From: CAYZXK01 sp964482395
GTDB taxonomy: Bacteria; Planctomycetota; Phycisphaerae; UBA1845; Fen-1342
Assembly (NCBI GenBank): GCA_964482395.1
Contig: CAYZXK010000148.1
Span: 1 to 57,636, forward strand
Direction: 5' to 3'
DNA length: 57,636 nucleotides
Of the stretch, positions 7,847-15,634 are shown piece after piece. The notes under the pieces are model-generated. The model worked only from the letters and a program-made list of their open reading frames with translations. It ran no database searches and was not told the DNA's origin. The translations under genes and the position numbers were made by a program. How positions within the stretch are numbered: the stretch's first letter is position 1; every line of letters starts with the position of its first letter.

Positions 7847-9459
7847 TGGCTCGGCTGGCGGCCGGCATGGTTTACCTGCTCATGGCCGACGCGTTGCTGG
7901 CCAGCCCGGCCTACCTGGCCACCAAGTGGGACGGGGCGTGGGTCAACCTGCTGGCTTACGCGCCAGGACACCTGGTGGGACTGGGCTCGGCGATCGCGGT
8001 CTGGCGGAGCCGCAAACTGCGGCAAGCGATCGGAAATGGGCTGGATCGGGTCAGTGCAGTTCTGAGCCGGCTGTCGGGACGCGTGCTTTTCATCGCGGGC
8101 ATGACCGCCTTGCGTCTGGCCTGGGTGCTGCTGGTTCCGACTGAGCCGACCAGCGACAACGCGGTTTATCACGGGCTGGCAGTGCGCCTGATTGAGACCG
8201 GGGTTTTCGACACTGAAAAGCACCGGGCCTACTGGCCGCCGGGCTACCCGGGCTTCCTGGCCGGGCTGTACCTGGTCTTCGGGGCCTCGGTGCTAGTCGG
8301 CAAACTGGGCAACGTGGTTCTCGCGGGCTTGGCGGACTGGCTGGTCTATCGGCTGGTTTTCAAGCATGCCGGCGGGACTGCGGCTGCCGCCGCACTGGTG
8401 CTGACCGCGGCCTGGCCGGGCCGAAATCTGCACGTGGATGTTCTGTCATACGATGAATTGACCATCGTCCTGCTGCTGCTCGGACTGACACTCCTGCCGC
8501 CGGGACGGGGCTGCGGCACGCCAAGGGATTCCGTGCCGATAGTTGGGCCAACACGCTCCGCGGCCCCGGGGCGCTTTGTTGCCGCGTGGCTGCGTGGCAT
8601 GGTGGCCCGGCGGCCGGCTTTGCGTTGGATTGCCGGCGGGCTGGCCCTTGGCCTGGGCGCGCTGGTTCGGCCGACACTGGTGCTGCTGCCAGCGGCCATC
8701 CTGGTGTGGCAACTGGCGGCTAATGGAGCGTGGAGGCCGGCCCTGTCTCGAACCGCGGCATTCACCGCAGGGATGCTCGCGGCGATCGCTCCCTGGACGG
8801 TTCGCAACTATCTGGTGCTGGACCGGTTGGTGCCGATAACCACCAGCGCCGGCGGCAACTTCTACAATTCGTGGGCACCCGAAGGCGACGGGGGCTTCTG
8901 CAAGAGCGCCTGGCAACGTCTGCAAGCTGCGACCGGCGGCGACGAGCGGCTGCTTTCATCCACCGGCCTGGCTTGGGGCCTGGAGGGAATTCGCCACAAC
9001 CCGGGGCTGGCGGTCGGTCGCGTTTTCCAGAAACAGGCCCTGTACCTTGGTTCGGACAACTGGCTGCTGCCGGTCGAGTCCTATATCGCGGCCTTCGGCG
9101 GCCGGGCCGAACTAGGCAAGGGCCTGAAGTTCGCGATGCATTCCCTGAGCAACGCCTGGTATCTGCTGGCACTGCTGCTGCCGCTGGTCGGGGCGGGTCG
9201 GCTGGGGCGTGGACTGGCACGCGGTCCGCTGGCCATGCTGGGTCTGAGCATATTCGTACTGGGGCTGATAACACACACGATCTTTGAAGCTCAGGCTCGC
9301 TACCACCTGATTTATCTGCCGGCCTGGAGCATCATGCTGGCGGTGGTCCTGCCGATAACACTTCCAGAGCGTGCGGCGGAGAAGCCATGTCGATCAGTGT
9401 TATCGTTTTCTGGCTCACCTACGCAGGCGGCCTGGCCGCAGCCCTGCTCAACCCGGTGA
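7825..9459 (+). CDS. GT39-like polytopic membrane glycosyltransferase
   Basis: 544 residues with roughly eleven hydrophobic segments. Motifs fit the ArnT/PMT (GT39/GT83) superfamily, which uses polyprenyl-phosphate sugars on the outer face of the cytoplasmic membrane: SDNAVYHGLAVRLIETGVF after the first helices supplies the acidic residue of the first loop, followed by YWPPGYPGFLAGLYLVFG. ATG 7825 has AAGGA just upstream; ATG 7846 would remove seven residues and give a TAATG junction. The last 24 codons overlap the ligase gene at 9387 in another frame and look like read-through (Pro/Ser/Gln-rich), so the functional protein probably ends near the last hydrophobic helix. Confidence 0.72.
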   Translation: MARAVPIMARLAAGMVYLLMADALLASPAYLATKWDGAWVNLLAYAPGHLVGLGSAIAVWRSRKLRQAIGNGLDRVSAVLSRLSGRVLFIAGMTALRLAWVLLVPTEPTSDNAVYHGLAVRLIETGVFDTEKHRAYWPPGYPGFLAGLYLVFGASVLVGKLGNVVLAGLADWLVYRLVFKHAGGTAAAAALVLTAAWPGRNLHVDVLSYDELTIVLLLLGLTLLPPGRGCGTPRDSVPIVGPTRSAAPGRFVAAWLRGMVARRPALRWIAGGLALGLGALVRPTLVLLPAAILVWQLAANGAWRPALSRTAAFTAGMLAAIAPWTVRNYLVLDRLVPITTSAGGNFYNSWAPEGDGGFCKSAWQRLQAATGGDERLLSSTGLAWGLEGIRHNPGLAVGRVFQKQALYLGSDNWLLPVESYIAAFGGRAELGKGLKFAMHSLSNAWYLLALLLPLVGAGRLGRGLARGPLAMLGLSIFVLGLITHTIFEAQARYHLIYLPAWSIMLAVVLPITLPERAAEKPCRSVLSFSGSPTQAAWPQPCSTR

Positions 9460-10784
9460 TCGGGATCGCGCTGTACCTGCTGGTCTACCATCTCAACCCG
9501 GAAACCCAGTGGTGGGGGGACTCGGTACGGGCCCTGGGCCTGCGAACCTCGTTTACGGTGGCTCTGGCCACCGCGGTCGGAATGCTGGTGCGCCGCCCGC
9601 GGCTGACGCACGGGGCCCGACAGTTTCCGCTGCCCTATGTTCTGGCCATCATCTTCGGCCTGCTGGCCCTGGGCAGCCTGGTGTGGGGCGTGGGGCTGAG
9701 TGAGCGCGGGCAATACCTGGCCGAGAAGTTCACCAAGATTCTGATCATCCTGTTCATTTTGATCCGCTGCGTGCGAACTCCGCAGCACTATCAGCTCGTG
9801 ATCGTGGCCTGGCTGGTGGGAACCGCCTACGTGGGATACGAGGTTTCCGGGGGAGCGGGCCAGACCCTCAGCGGCCGGTTGCAGCGCGGGGTAGGCGGGC
9901 CCGACTTCGAGACTTCCAGCGGACTAGCCGCCCACCTGGTGGCCACCTTGCCGCTGGCCGGGGCGGCCTTCTTCATGGCCCGCACCTGGTGGGGGCGCAG
10001 CTTCGCTCTGGTGACCGGTGCTCTGCTGGTCAATACCATCGTCGCCACCCGGACCCGCAGTGTGCTGGTCGGGCTGGGCGTGATGGCGGCTACCGGGGTG
10101 CTGTCCCTGCCGCGCGGCTATCGGGCCAAGGGCCTGGCCGCGGTGGTCGCGGGAGGTTTGCTGGCCGTCCAGCTCACCGATCCGGGCTGGTGGCGGCGGA
10201 TGCAGACCATTTCGCACTATCAGCAAGATGCTTCCGCCACCTGGCGACTCACCTTATGGAAGGCCGCCTATGCCATGGCCTGCGATCATCCGCTGGGGAT
10301 CGGGGTGGGGAACTTCCACCACAAGGTCATGGAGTATGTGCCCGGACTGACCGAGGTCCGCAGTGCCCATAATACGTTGATGGCCTGCCTGGCCGAGCTG
10401 GGTTGGCCGGGTCTGCTGGTTTTCGTGAGCATCCTGATCATTTCGCTGCTTCGGCTGGGCCGACTGCGGGCTCTGGCGCGTCGTCTGCCCGAGCAGGTGG
10501 AGGTGCGGCTCTTTCGCTGGCCGGCCCGTTTCCATCTGGCCTGGCACGCTGTGGCGCTGCGGACCGCGCTGCTGGGCTACCTGGCTTGCGGCATGTTCAC
10601 CACGCGGTTGTTCACCGAGGGTCTGTGGCTGCTGGTGGGGCTGGGCATGTGCCTGACCAACGTGGGTCGGTACATGGCGGGCCAGGAGCAGCTCCAGGCT
10701 GAGCCGACTTCCCTAGCGGACACCGCCCGGGAACCGGCCCGAACGACGATTGGATCGCCTGCTGGTACGCCTCAAGTCACCTGA
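9387..10784 (+). CDS. O-antigen ligase / Wzy-type polymerase family membrane protein
   Basis: 465 residues with about eleven membrane segments. The large periplasmic loop region contains TRTRSVLVGLGVMAATGVL and later PLGIGVGNFHHKVMEYVPG and SAHNTLMACLAELGWPGLL, the hallmark pattern of the Wzy_C/O-antigen ligase family (GxGxGNF and AHN...E.G..G). It would join or polymerise undecaprenyl-linked repeat units on the periplasmic side. Family members are either polymerases or ligases and sequence alone does not separate them. The ATG at 9387 has GGAGAAG upstream and lies 73 bases inside the preceding gene. After it comes the longest gap of the locus (246 bases). Confidence 0.82.
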   Translation: MSISVIVFWLTYAGGLAAALLNPVIGIALYLLVYHLNPETQWWGDSVRALGLRTSFTVALATAVGMLVRRPRLTHGARQFPLPYVLAIIFGLLALGSLVWGVGLSERGQYLAEKFTKILIILFILIRCVRTPQHYQLVIVAWLVGTAYVGYEVSGGAGQTLSGRLQRGVGGPDFETSSGLAAHLVATLPLAGAAFFMARTWWGRSFALVTGALLVNTIVATRTRSVLVGLGVMAATGVLSLPRGYRAKGLAAVVAGGLLAVQLTDPGWWRRMQTISHYQQDASATWRLTLWKAAYAMACDHPLGIGVGNFHHKVMEYVPGLTEVRSAHNTLMACLAELGWPGLLVFVSILIISLLRLGRLRALARRLPEQVEVRLFRWPARFHLAWHAVALRTALLGYLACGMFTTRLFTEGLWLLVGLGMCLTNVGRYMAGQEQLQAEPTSLADTAREPARTTIGSPAGTPQVT

Positions 10785-11030
10785 CCGGCAGGCTGATAGC
10801 GTCGGGCCTATGGACTGTTTCTTTCGGAAGGCGGTCTGACGCCATCGAGCGGTGATAGGTGACCAATCGGCCGGGGCGCGGAAGCCGCCCGGCGCAAACT
10901 CTGCCGGTGCGAGCGGGGTGTCCTCCGCGCCGTGCGGAACCCCGCACGCTCGACCTTGGCGCCTGGCGTGTCGATAACGTGAGTTAGAAGAACAACTGAC
11001 GACGTTTCGGACCGTGGTGAGGAGCTGGTT
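10785..11030. other. Intergenic gap splitting the polysaccharide locus
   Basis: No convincing gene is present. A 7-bp stem, CGTGCGG/CCGCACG with an AACC loop, lies at about 10931-10948; it has no T-run, so it is only a weak terminator candidate. Just after it is a weak promoter-like pair (10950-10978). The gap probably separates the assembly-gene operon from the sugar-synthesis operon. Confidence 0.4.
10950..10978 (+). promoter_or_regulatory. Weak sigma70-like promoter ahead of the sugar-modification operon
   Basis: TCGACC at 10950-10955 and GATAAC at 10973-10978 are separated by 17 bases. Each hexamer matches consensus at four of six positions. It lies about 50 bases before the ATG of the Gfo/Idh/MocA gene. 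The position is right but the score is poor. Confidence 0.3.
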
Positions 11031-12122
11031 ATGGGTACCGTGCTCGCCCCGCCGGTGATCCAGCCGGGTCAGCGGAGTGAACAGCGGCACCTCGAGCCGT
11101 CGAGGTCGCGACCGGTTCGCGTGGCGGTGATCGGACTGGGTTATTGGGGCCCGAACCTGGTCCGGAATTTCCACGACGCGCCCGGCGGCGAGCTGCGGGC
11201 CTGCTGCGACCTGGACGCCCGGCGCTTGGAGTCGGTGGCGGGTCGATATCCGGGCCTGCGCCGGCTGTCCGACCCGAAGGCCGTGCTGGAGGCTGACGAC
11301 ATCGACGCGGTGGCCCTGGCCACCCCGGTGGACACGCACTACCCGCTGGCCAAAGCGGCTCTGGAGGCCGGCAAGTCGGTGCTGGTGGAGAAGCCGCTGA
11401 CCGCCAGCGTGGCCCAGGCCGAGGAGCTGGTCGAGCTGGCCGCCCGCAAGGGTCGCGTGCTGATGGTCGACCACGTGTTCGTATACAGCCCGGCGGTTCG
11501 CAAGATCAAAGAATTGCTGGACGCGGGCGAGTTGGGCGATTTGCTCTTTGTGGACAGCGTCCGCATCAACCTGGGCCTGTTCCAGCGCGACGTGAACGTG
11601 GTCTGGGACCTGGCGCCCCACGATCTGTCCATCGCGGACTACCTCATCGGTCGCCTGCCCAGGAGCGTGGCGGCCTTCGGCAGCGTGCACACCAGCAACG
11701 GCCAGGAGGATGTGGCGTATTTGAACCTGGACTTCGGCGAGGGTCTGATCGCGAATTTTCACGTGAACTGGCTTTCGCCGGTCAAGATCCGTTACACCAT
11801 GCTGGGCGGCAGCCGCAAGAGCCTGGTCTACAACGACCTGGATCCGGTCGAGAAGATCAAGGTTTACGACAGCGGCATCCGGGTACGTGAGGACGACCTG
11901 GAGGGTCGGCGGCGGGTGCTGGTCGATTATCGTCTGGGGGACGTGTGGTCGCCGCGCATCGCACCCACCGAGCCGCTGCGAACCATGGTTTGCCACTTCC
12001 TGGACTGCGTGCGCGATGGGACCACGCCGATCACCGACGGTCAGGCCGGCCTGCGGGTGGTGCGGATTCTGGATGCGGCCGGTCGCAGCATCAAGGCTCA
12101 GGGCGGACGCATCACCTTATGA
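11031..12122 (+). CDS. Gfo/Idh/MocA-family sugar dehydrogenase (WbpB/WlbA-like)
   Basis: 363 residues. After a 28-residue leader the Rossmann motif VAVIGLGYWGPNLVRNF begins, followed by the catalytic EKP motif (VLVEKPLTAS) and WDLAPHDLSIADYL, which is typical of the WbpB/WlbA branch. These enzymes oxidise C3 of a UDP-N-acetyl-hexosamine derivative to a 3-keto sugar with NAD. The next gene is a hexapeptide acetyltransferase and a DegT aminotransferase follows, the partner set that makes 3-acetamido sugars, so this role is well supported by context. ATG 11031 has GAGGAG seven bases upstream. The stop overlaps the next start as ATGA. Confidence 0.85.
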   Translation: MGTVLAPPVIQPGQRSEQRHLEPSRSRPVRVAVIGLGYWGPNLVRNFHDAPGGELRACCDLDARRLESVAGRYPGLRRLSDPKAVLEADDIDAVALATPVDTHYPLAKAALEAGKSVLVEKPLTASVAQAEELVELAARKGRVLMVDHVFVYSPAVRKIKELLDAGELGDLLFVDSVRINLGLFQRDVNVVWDLAPHDLSIADYLIGRLPRSVAAFGSVHTSNGQEDVAYLNLDFGEGLIANFHVNWLSPVKIRYTMLGGSRKSLVYNDLDPVEKIKVYDSGIRVREDDLEGRRRVLVDYRLGDVWSPRIAPTEPLRTMVCHFLDCVRDGTTPITDGQAGLRVVRILDAAGRSIKAQGGRITL

Positions 12123-12664
12123 GCAGCCCGGATTTCAGTCGGATCGCGCCCGACGTGGAGCTTGGCCGGAACGTCAAGCTGTACGGGTTCGTGAACCTCT
12201 ACGGTTGCAGGATCGGGGATGACACCCGGGTCGGCACATTCGTCGAGATCCAGAAGAACGCCCGCATCGGCTGCCGCTGCAAGATTTCCAGTCATACGTT
12301 CATTTGCGAGGGCGTGACCATCGAGGACGAATGCTTCATTGGTCACGGGGTGATGTTCATAAACGACAAGTACCCCCGGGCCACCCGGGCCGACGGGCAG
12401 CCGCAGACCGAGGCGGATTGGGAGCTGCTACCCACTCGGGTCTGTCGCGGGGCCTCGATCGGCTCGGGTGCGGTAATCATGGGCGGAGTGACGATCGGCC
12501 CTAAAGCGATGGTGGGGGCCGGCGCGGTGGTGACCCGCGACGTTCCGGCCGGGGCGGTGGTGGCTGGGGTACCGGCCCGGCTAACGGCTGCCGCCGCCAC
12601 GGATTGGGCGGCCGGGCCCGGCCAGCGGCGAGCAGTCGGGTCGGCCTGGGAGGCGGGGACATGA
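12119..12664 (+). CDS. Left-handed beta-helix sugar N-acetyltransferase (WbpD/WlbB/FdtC-like)
   Basis: 181 residues built of hexapeptide repeats (for example IGDDTRVGTFVEIQKNARIG and GASIGSGAVIMGGVTIG). Diagnostic positions are ISSHTFICEGVTIEDECFIG with the likely catalytic His, and VMFINDKYPRA, which is characteristic of nucleotide-sugar 3-N-acetyltransferases. It should acetylate the 3-amino group formed by an aminotransferase, using acetyl-CoA. It starts at ATG 12119 inside the previous stop and its own TGA overlaps the ATG of the DegT gene, so three genes are joined by four-base overlaps. The last 20 residues are low-complexity and outside the fold. Confidence 0.85.
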   Translation: MSSPDFSRIAPDVELGRNVKLYGFVNLYGCRIGDDTRVGTFVEIQKNARIGCRCKISSHTFICEGVTIEDECFIGHGVMFINDKYPRATRADGQPQTEADWELLPTRVCRGASIGSGAVIMGGVTIGPKAMVGAGAVVTRDVPAGAVVAGVPARLTAAAATDWAAGPGQRRAVGSAWEAGT

Positions 12665-13923
12665 TTCCATTGGCGCGACCGCAGCTCGGACCGCCCGAAC
12701 TCGAGGGTCTGGCCCAGGTCCTTTCCAGTGGGTGGCTGACTCAGGGGTCGCGGGTCGAGCGGTTCGAGCGGCTGGTGGCCGAGTACTGCGGCGTGCGGCA
12801 CGCGGTGGCGTGCAGCAGTTGCACGGCGGCCTTGCACATGGCTCTGCTGACGCTGGGGGTGGGGCCGGGCGACGAAGTGATCACTCCGGCCCTCAGTTTC
12901 ATCGCCACGGCCAACGCGATCGTGCACTGTGGCGCCCGTCCGGTCTTCGCCGACGTGGAACTCCAGACCGGCAACCTGGACCCGCGGGCCGCGGAACAGG
13001 CCATCACTCCAAGAACCAAGGCCATTCTGCCGGTGCATCAACTCGGTATGCCGGCCGACCTGGACGCTCTGCACGAGGTGGGCCGCCGTCACGGCTTGCC
13101 GATCGTGGAAGACGCGGCCTGTGCTCTCGGGTCGCGTTACCGTGGCCGGCCCATCGGAGGGCATTCCCCGCTGGTCTGCTTCTCGTTCCACCCGCGAAAG
13201 GTGATCACCACCGGGGAAGGCGGCATGGTGCTGACCAATGACGAGACCTACGCCCGGCGGCTACGGCTGCTGCGTCATCACGGCATGAGTGTCTCGGACG
13301 CCGAGCGGCACGGCGCGACGGCTCTGATCATCGAGCACTATCTGTGCATTGGCTACAACTACCGGATGTCCGATCTGCATGCGGCGCTGGGCATCGCCCA
13401 GATGGGGCGGCTGGATGAGCTGCTGGAGCGGCGGCGGGTGCTGGCCGGACGGTACGATCGGGCTCTGGCGGGCATACCCCATCTGGAGATTCCTCGCGTG
13501 CCGGAATACGCGGAGCCGAATTACCAGAGTTACGCTGTCCGCTTGACGCGCGACGCGCCGCTTTCCCGAAACGCGCTGCTGAAGACACTTCTGGCCCGCG
13601 GGATCGCGGCCAAGCCCGGGGTAATGACCATCTACCGTGAACCGGCCTACGGCAGCGGCTGCAATCGGAGTCGGGCCAGTGATGACCCAGCTCCACACCG
13701 GGCGTCCGGGCCGGGCCACGACCGAGCCGAAGCTGATCGCAATGGAAAGCCCGGCCGCCGCTGCCCCAACAGCGAGGAACTGAGCGATCAGAGCCTACTG
13801 TTGCCGCTCTACCCCGATTTGTCCGAAGCCGAGCAGGATCAGGTGATCGCCGCCCTGCGACAGGCCCTCCAGGGCGAATCCGACTGCTGTCAGGTCGGCC
13901 GGAGCCAGAGGTGTCCCGCATGA
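12661..13923 (+). CDS. DegT/DnrJ/EryC1 sugar aminotransferase with a C-terminal insertion
   Basis: 420 residues from ATG 12661 (GGAGG upstream). A PLP-dependent aminotransferase: MIPLARPQLGPPELEGLAQV, SCTAALHMALLTLGVGPGDE, VEDAACALGSRYRG, and the Schiff-base Lys in CFSFHPRKVITTGEGG. The N-terminal pattern (IPLARP..., SGWLTQG) is closer to ArnB/PglE-type 4-aminotransferases than to WbpE. Near the C-terminus, between AYGSG and PNSEELSDQSLLLPLYP, sits a stretch of about 40 Arg/Asp/Pro/Gly-rich residues absent from typical relatives; the conserved LPLYP helix resumes after it. The stop overlaps the start of the PglD-like gene, suggesting they act in sequence on C4. Confidence 0.85.
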   Translation: MIPLARPQLGPPELEGLAQVLSSGWLTQGSRVERFERLVAEYCGVRHAVACSSCTAALHMALLTLGVGPGDEVITPALSFIATANAIVHCGARPVFADVELQTGNLDPRAAEQAITPRTKAILPVHQLGMPADLDALHEVGRRHGLPIVEDAACALGSRYRGRPIGGHSPLVCFSFHPRKVITTGEGGMVLTNDETYARRLRLLRHHGMSVSDAERHGATALIIEHYLCIGYNYRMSDLHAALGIAQMGRLDELLERRRVLAGRYDRALAGIPHLEIPRVPEYAEPNYQSYAVRLTRDAPLSRNALLKTLLARGIAAKPGVMTIYREPAYGSGCNRSRASDDPAPHRASGPGHDRAEADRNGKPGRRCPNSEELSDQSLLLPLYPDLSEAEQDQVIAALRQALQGESDCCQVGRSQRCPA

Positions 13924-14603
13924 GCCGCGAGCTGATCATCATCGGTGCCGGCGGGGGTTCCCGCGAGCTGCTCGCCCTGCTGCCCGACATCAATCGTTCG
14001 CTGGCCGAGCCGGACCGTTGGGAGGCCCGCGGCATCTTGGATGACGACCGGGCCCGACACGGTCAGCGTGTCAACGGCCTGCCGGTGGTCGGAACGCTGG
14101 CCGACATCCGGCGTTATCCGGACGCCTGGGTGGTGATCGGGATCGCCAACCAGCGGGATCCGGACCTGCGGCGTAAGGTTTTCGACCGGCTGGACCTGCC
14201 GGCGTCGCGATATGCGACGCTGATCCATCCGTCGGCCTGGGTGTGCGACAGTGCCGCGGTCGGGCCGGGATGCGTGCTGTACCCGCAAGTTTGCGTGGGC
14301 CCGGATGCACGCGTGGGGGCCAATACGGTCGTGTATTTCGGCAGCGTCATTCATCATGACAGCGTGGTCGGTGCGCACTGCGCGATTTGTGCCGGAGTGC
14401 GCATCGCCGGCCGCGTGAGAGTCGGAAGCTCGGTCTACCTGGGACTGGGAGCCTGCATTCGCGACGGGCTGGTGCTGGGCGACCGCACCCTGGTCGGGAT
14501 GGGGGCGGTGGTGACCAGCAACGTTGAGGCCGGCCTGACCGTCTGCGGCGTTCCCGCCCGGCCGCTGGCCGCGCGAAGCGCAACGGAGCGCGGCGACTGG
14601 TAA
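13920..14603 (+). CDS. PglD/NeuD-like sugar O/N-acetyltransferase
   Basis: 227 residues. The N-terminal Rossmann-like subdomain (LIIIGAGGGSRELLALL, VVIGIANQRDPDLRRKVF) is followed by a left-handed beta-helix with ATLIHPSAWVCDSAAVGPG and VYFGSVIHHDSVVGAHCAIC, where the His pair matches the PglD catalytic site. The family acetylates the 4-amino group of UDP-sugars (bacillosamine pathway) or O-acetylates sialic acid. Lying directly after a PglE-like DegT gene with an ATGA overlap favours 4-N-acetylation. ATG 13920 is chosen over GTG 13911 because AGAGG lies at a better distance and the overlap is canonical. Confidence 0.85.
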   Translation: MSRELIIIGAGGGSRELLALLPDINRSLAEPDRWEARGILDDDRARHGQRVNGLPVVGTLADIRRYPDAWVVIGIANQRDPDLRRKVFDRLDLPASRYATLIHPSAWVCDSAAVGPGCVLYPQVCVGPDARVGANTVVYFGSVIHHDSVVGAHCAICAGVRIAGRVRVGSSVYLGLGACIRDGLVLGDRTLVGMGAVVTSNVEAGLTVCGVPARPLAARSATERGDW

Positions 14604-14619
14604 GTGTGGAGTGCGGTTC

Positions 14620-15633
14620 ATGAGTTACGCGGGGCAAAGAGTGGTGGTTACCGGTGGAGCCGGCTTCATCGGCTCAGAAGTGGTGCGTCAACTGACGGCG
14701 GCCGACGCCCGGGTGCTGGTGGTCGACAACCTGGTCAATGGTCGGCGTGACAACCTGGCGGGTCTGCCTTCGCCCCAGGTGCAGCTATACGTAGCGGACG
14801 TGCGGGACTCGCAGGCCCTGGCCCGGATCTTCCAGGCGGTCGATACCGTCTTCCATCTGGCCTGTCTGGGCGTGCGCCATTCGATCCATTCGCCGCTGGA
14901 GAACCATGAGGTCAACGCCCGAGGCACCCTGGAGGTGCTGCTGGCGGCCCGGGCCGCCGGTGTGCGACGCTTCGTTTACGTCTCCAGCTCGGAGGTCTAC
15001 GGCACCGCGCGGCAGGTGCCCATGACCGAGGAGCATCCGACCTTTCCGACCACAGTCTACGGTGCCTCCAAGCTGGCCGGCGAATGCTACACCCGGGCTT
15101 TCCACCGTACCCACGACCTGCCGGCGGTAATCGTTCGCCCGTTCAATACTTACGGGCCCCGCTGCCACCATGAAGGCGACAGCGGCGAGGTGATCCCGAG
15201 ATTCCTGCTCCGCTGCCTGGCGGGCCGGCCGATGATCATCTTCGGCGACGGCCGCCAAACTCGCGATTTCACGTATGTATCCGACGTCGCCCGGGGGATC
15301 CTGGCGGCCGGCCTGGCCGAGAATGCCATCGGGGAAACCATCAACCTCGGCAGCGGGCGCGAAATTAGCATTCTCGAGCTGGCCAATCAGGTGGCCGGGG
15401 TGGTCGGCGGCCAGCCGGCTCAGGTGCAGCATGAGGCTCCGCGGCCCGGCGACGTCCGCCGACTTTGGGCCGACACCGCCAAGGCCCGCAACCTGCTGGG
15501 GTTCGATCCGCTGGTGGAACTGCGTACCGGGCTGCGAGCCCTCCAGGCCTGGTACGAGGGTCTGGGGCAGTCGGCCCAGAAGCTGCTGGATCGTGAGGTC
15601 GTGCACAACTGGGAACCAGCCGGCGCGCATTGA
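14620..15633 (+). CDS. NAD-dependent nucleotide-sugar epimerase/dehydratase (extended SDR)
   Basis: 337 residues. The NAD-binding motif GGAGFIG is at residues 12-18, the catalytic YxxxK at Y147/K151 (VYGASKLAGE), and SSSEVYG at 122-128. Ser-Glu at that last site, in place of the Ser-Ala/Ser-Val of GalE, is seen in enzymes that pass through a 4-keto intermediate with an acidic catalyst, such as UDP-xylose synthase and GDP-mannose or dTDP-glucose 4,6-dehydratases. It may therefore supply the 4-keto sugar for the DegT enzymes instead of being a simple 4-epimerase. ATG 14620 has GGAG eight bases upstream; GTG 14611 is less likely. The exact reaction is uncertain. Confidence 0.8.
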   Translation: MSYAGQRVVVTGGAGFIGSEVVRQLTAADARVLVVDNLVNGRRDNLAGLPSPQVQLYVADVRDSQALARIFQAVDTVFHLACLGVRHSIHSPLENHEVNARGTLEVLLAARAAGVRRFVYVSSSEVYGTARQVPMTEEHPTFPTTVYGASKLAGECYTRAFHRTHDLPAVIVRPFNTYGPRCHHEGDSGEVIPRFLLRCLAGRPMIIFGDGRQTRDFTYVSDVARGILAAGLAENAIGETINLGSGREISILELANQVAGVVGGQPAQVQHEAPRPGDVRRLWADTAKARNLLGFDPLVELRTGLRALQAWYEGLGQSAQKLLDREVVHNWEPAGAH

Positions 15634-15634
15634 A

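Noticed and set aside
10713..11996. Minus-strand open frame of 427 codons opposite the dehydrogenase gene
   Set aside because: Its composition is His/Gln/Arg-rich with no fold-like pattern, and it is fully explained by the Gfo/Idh/MocA gene on the other strand.
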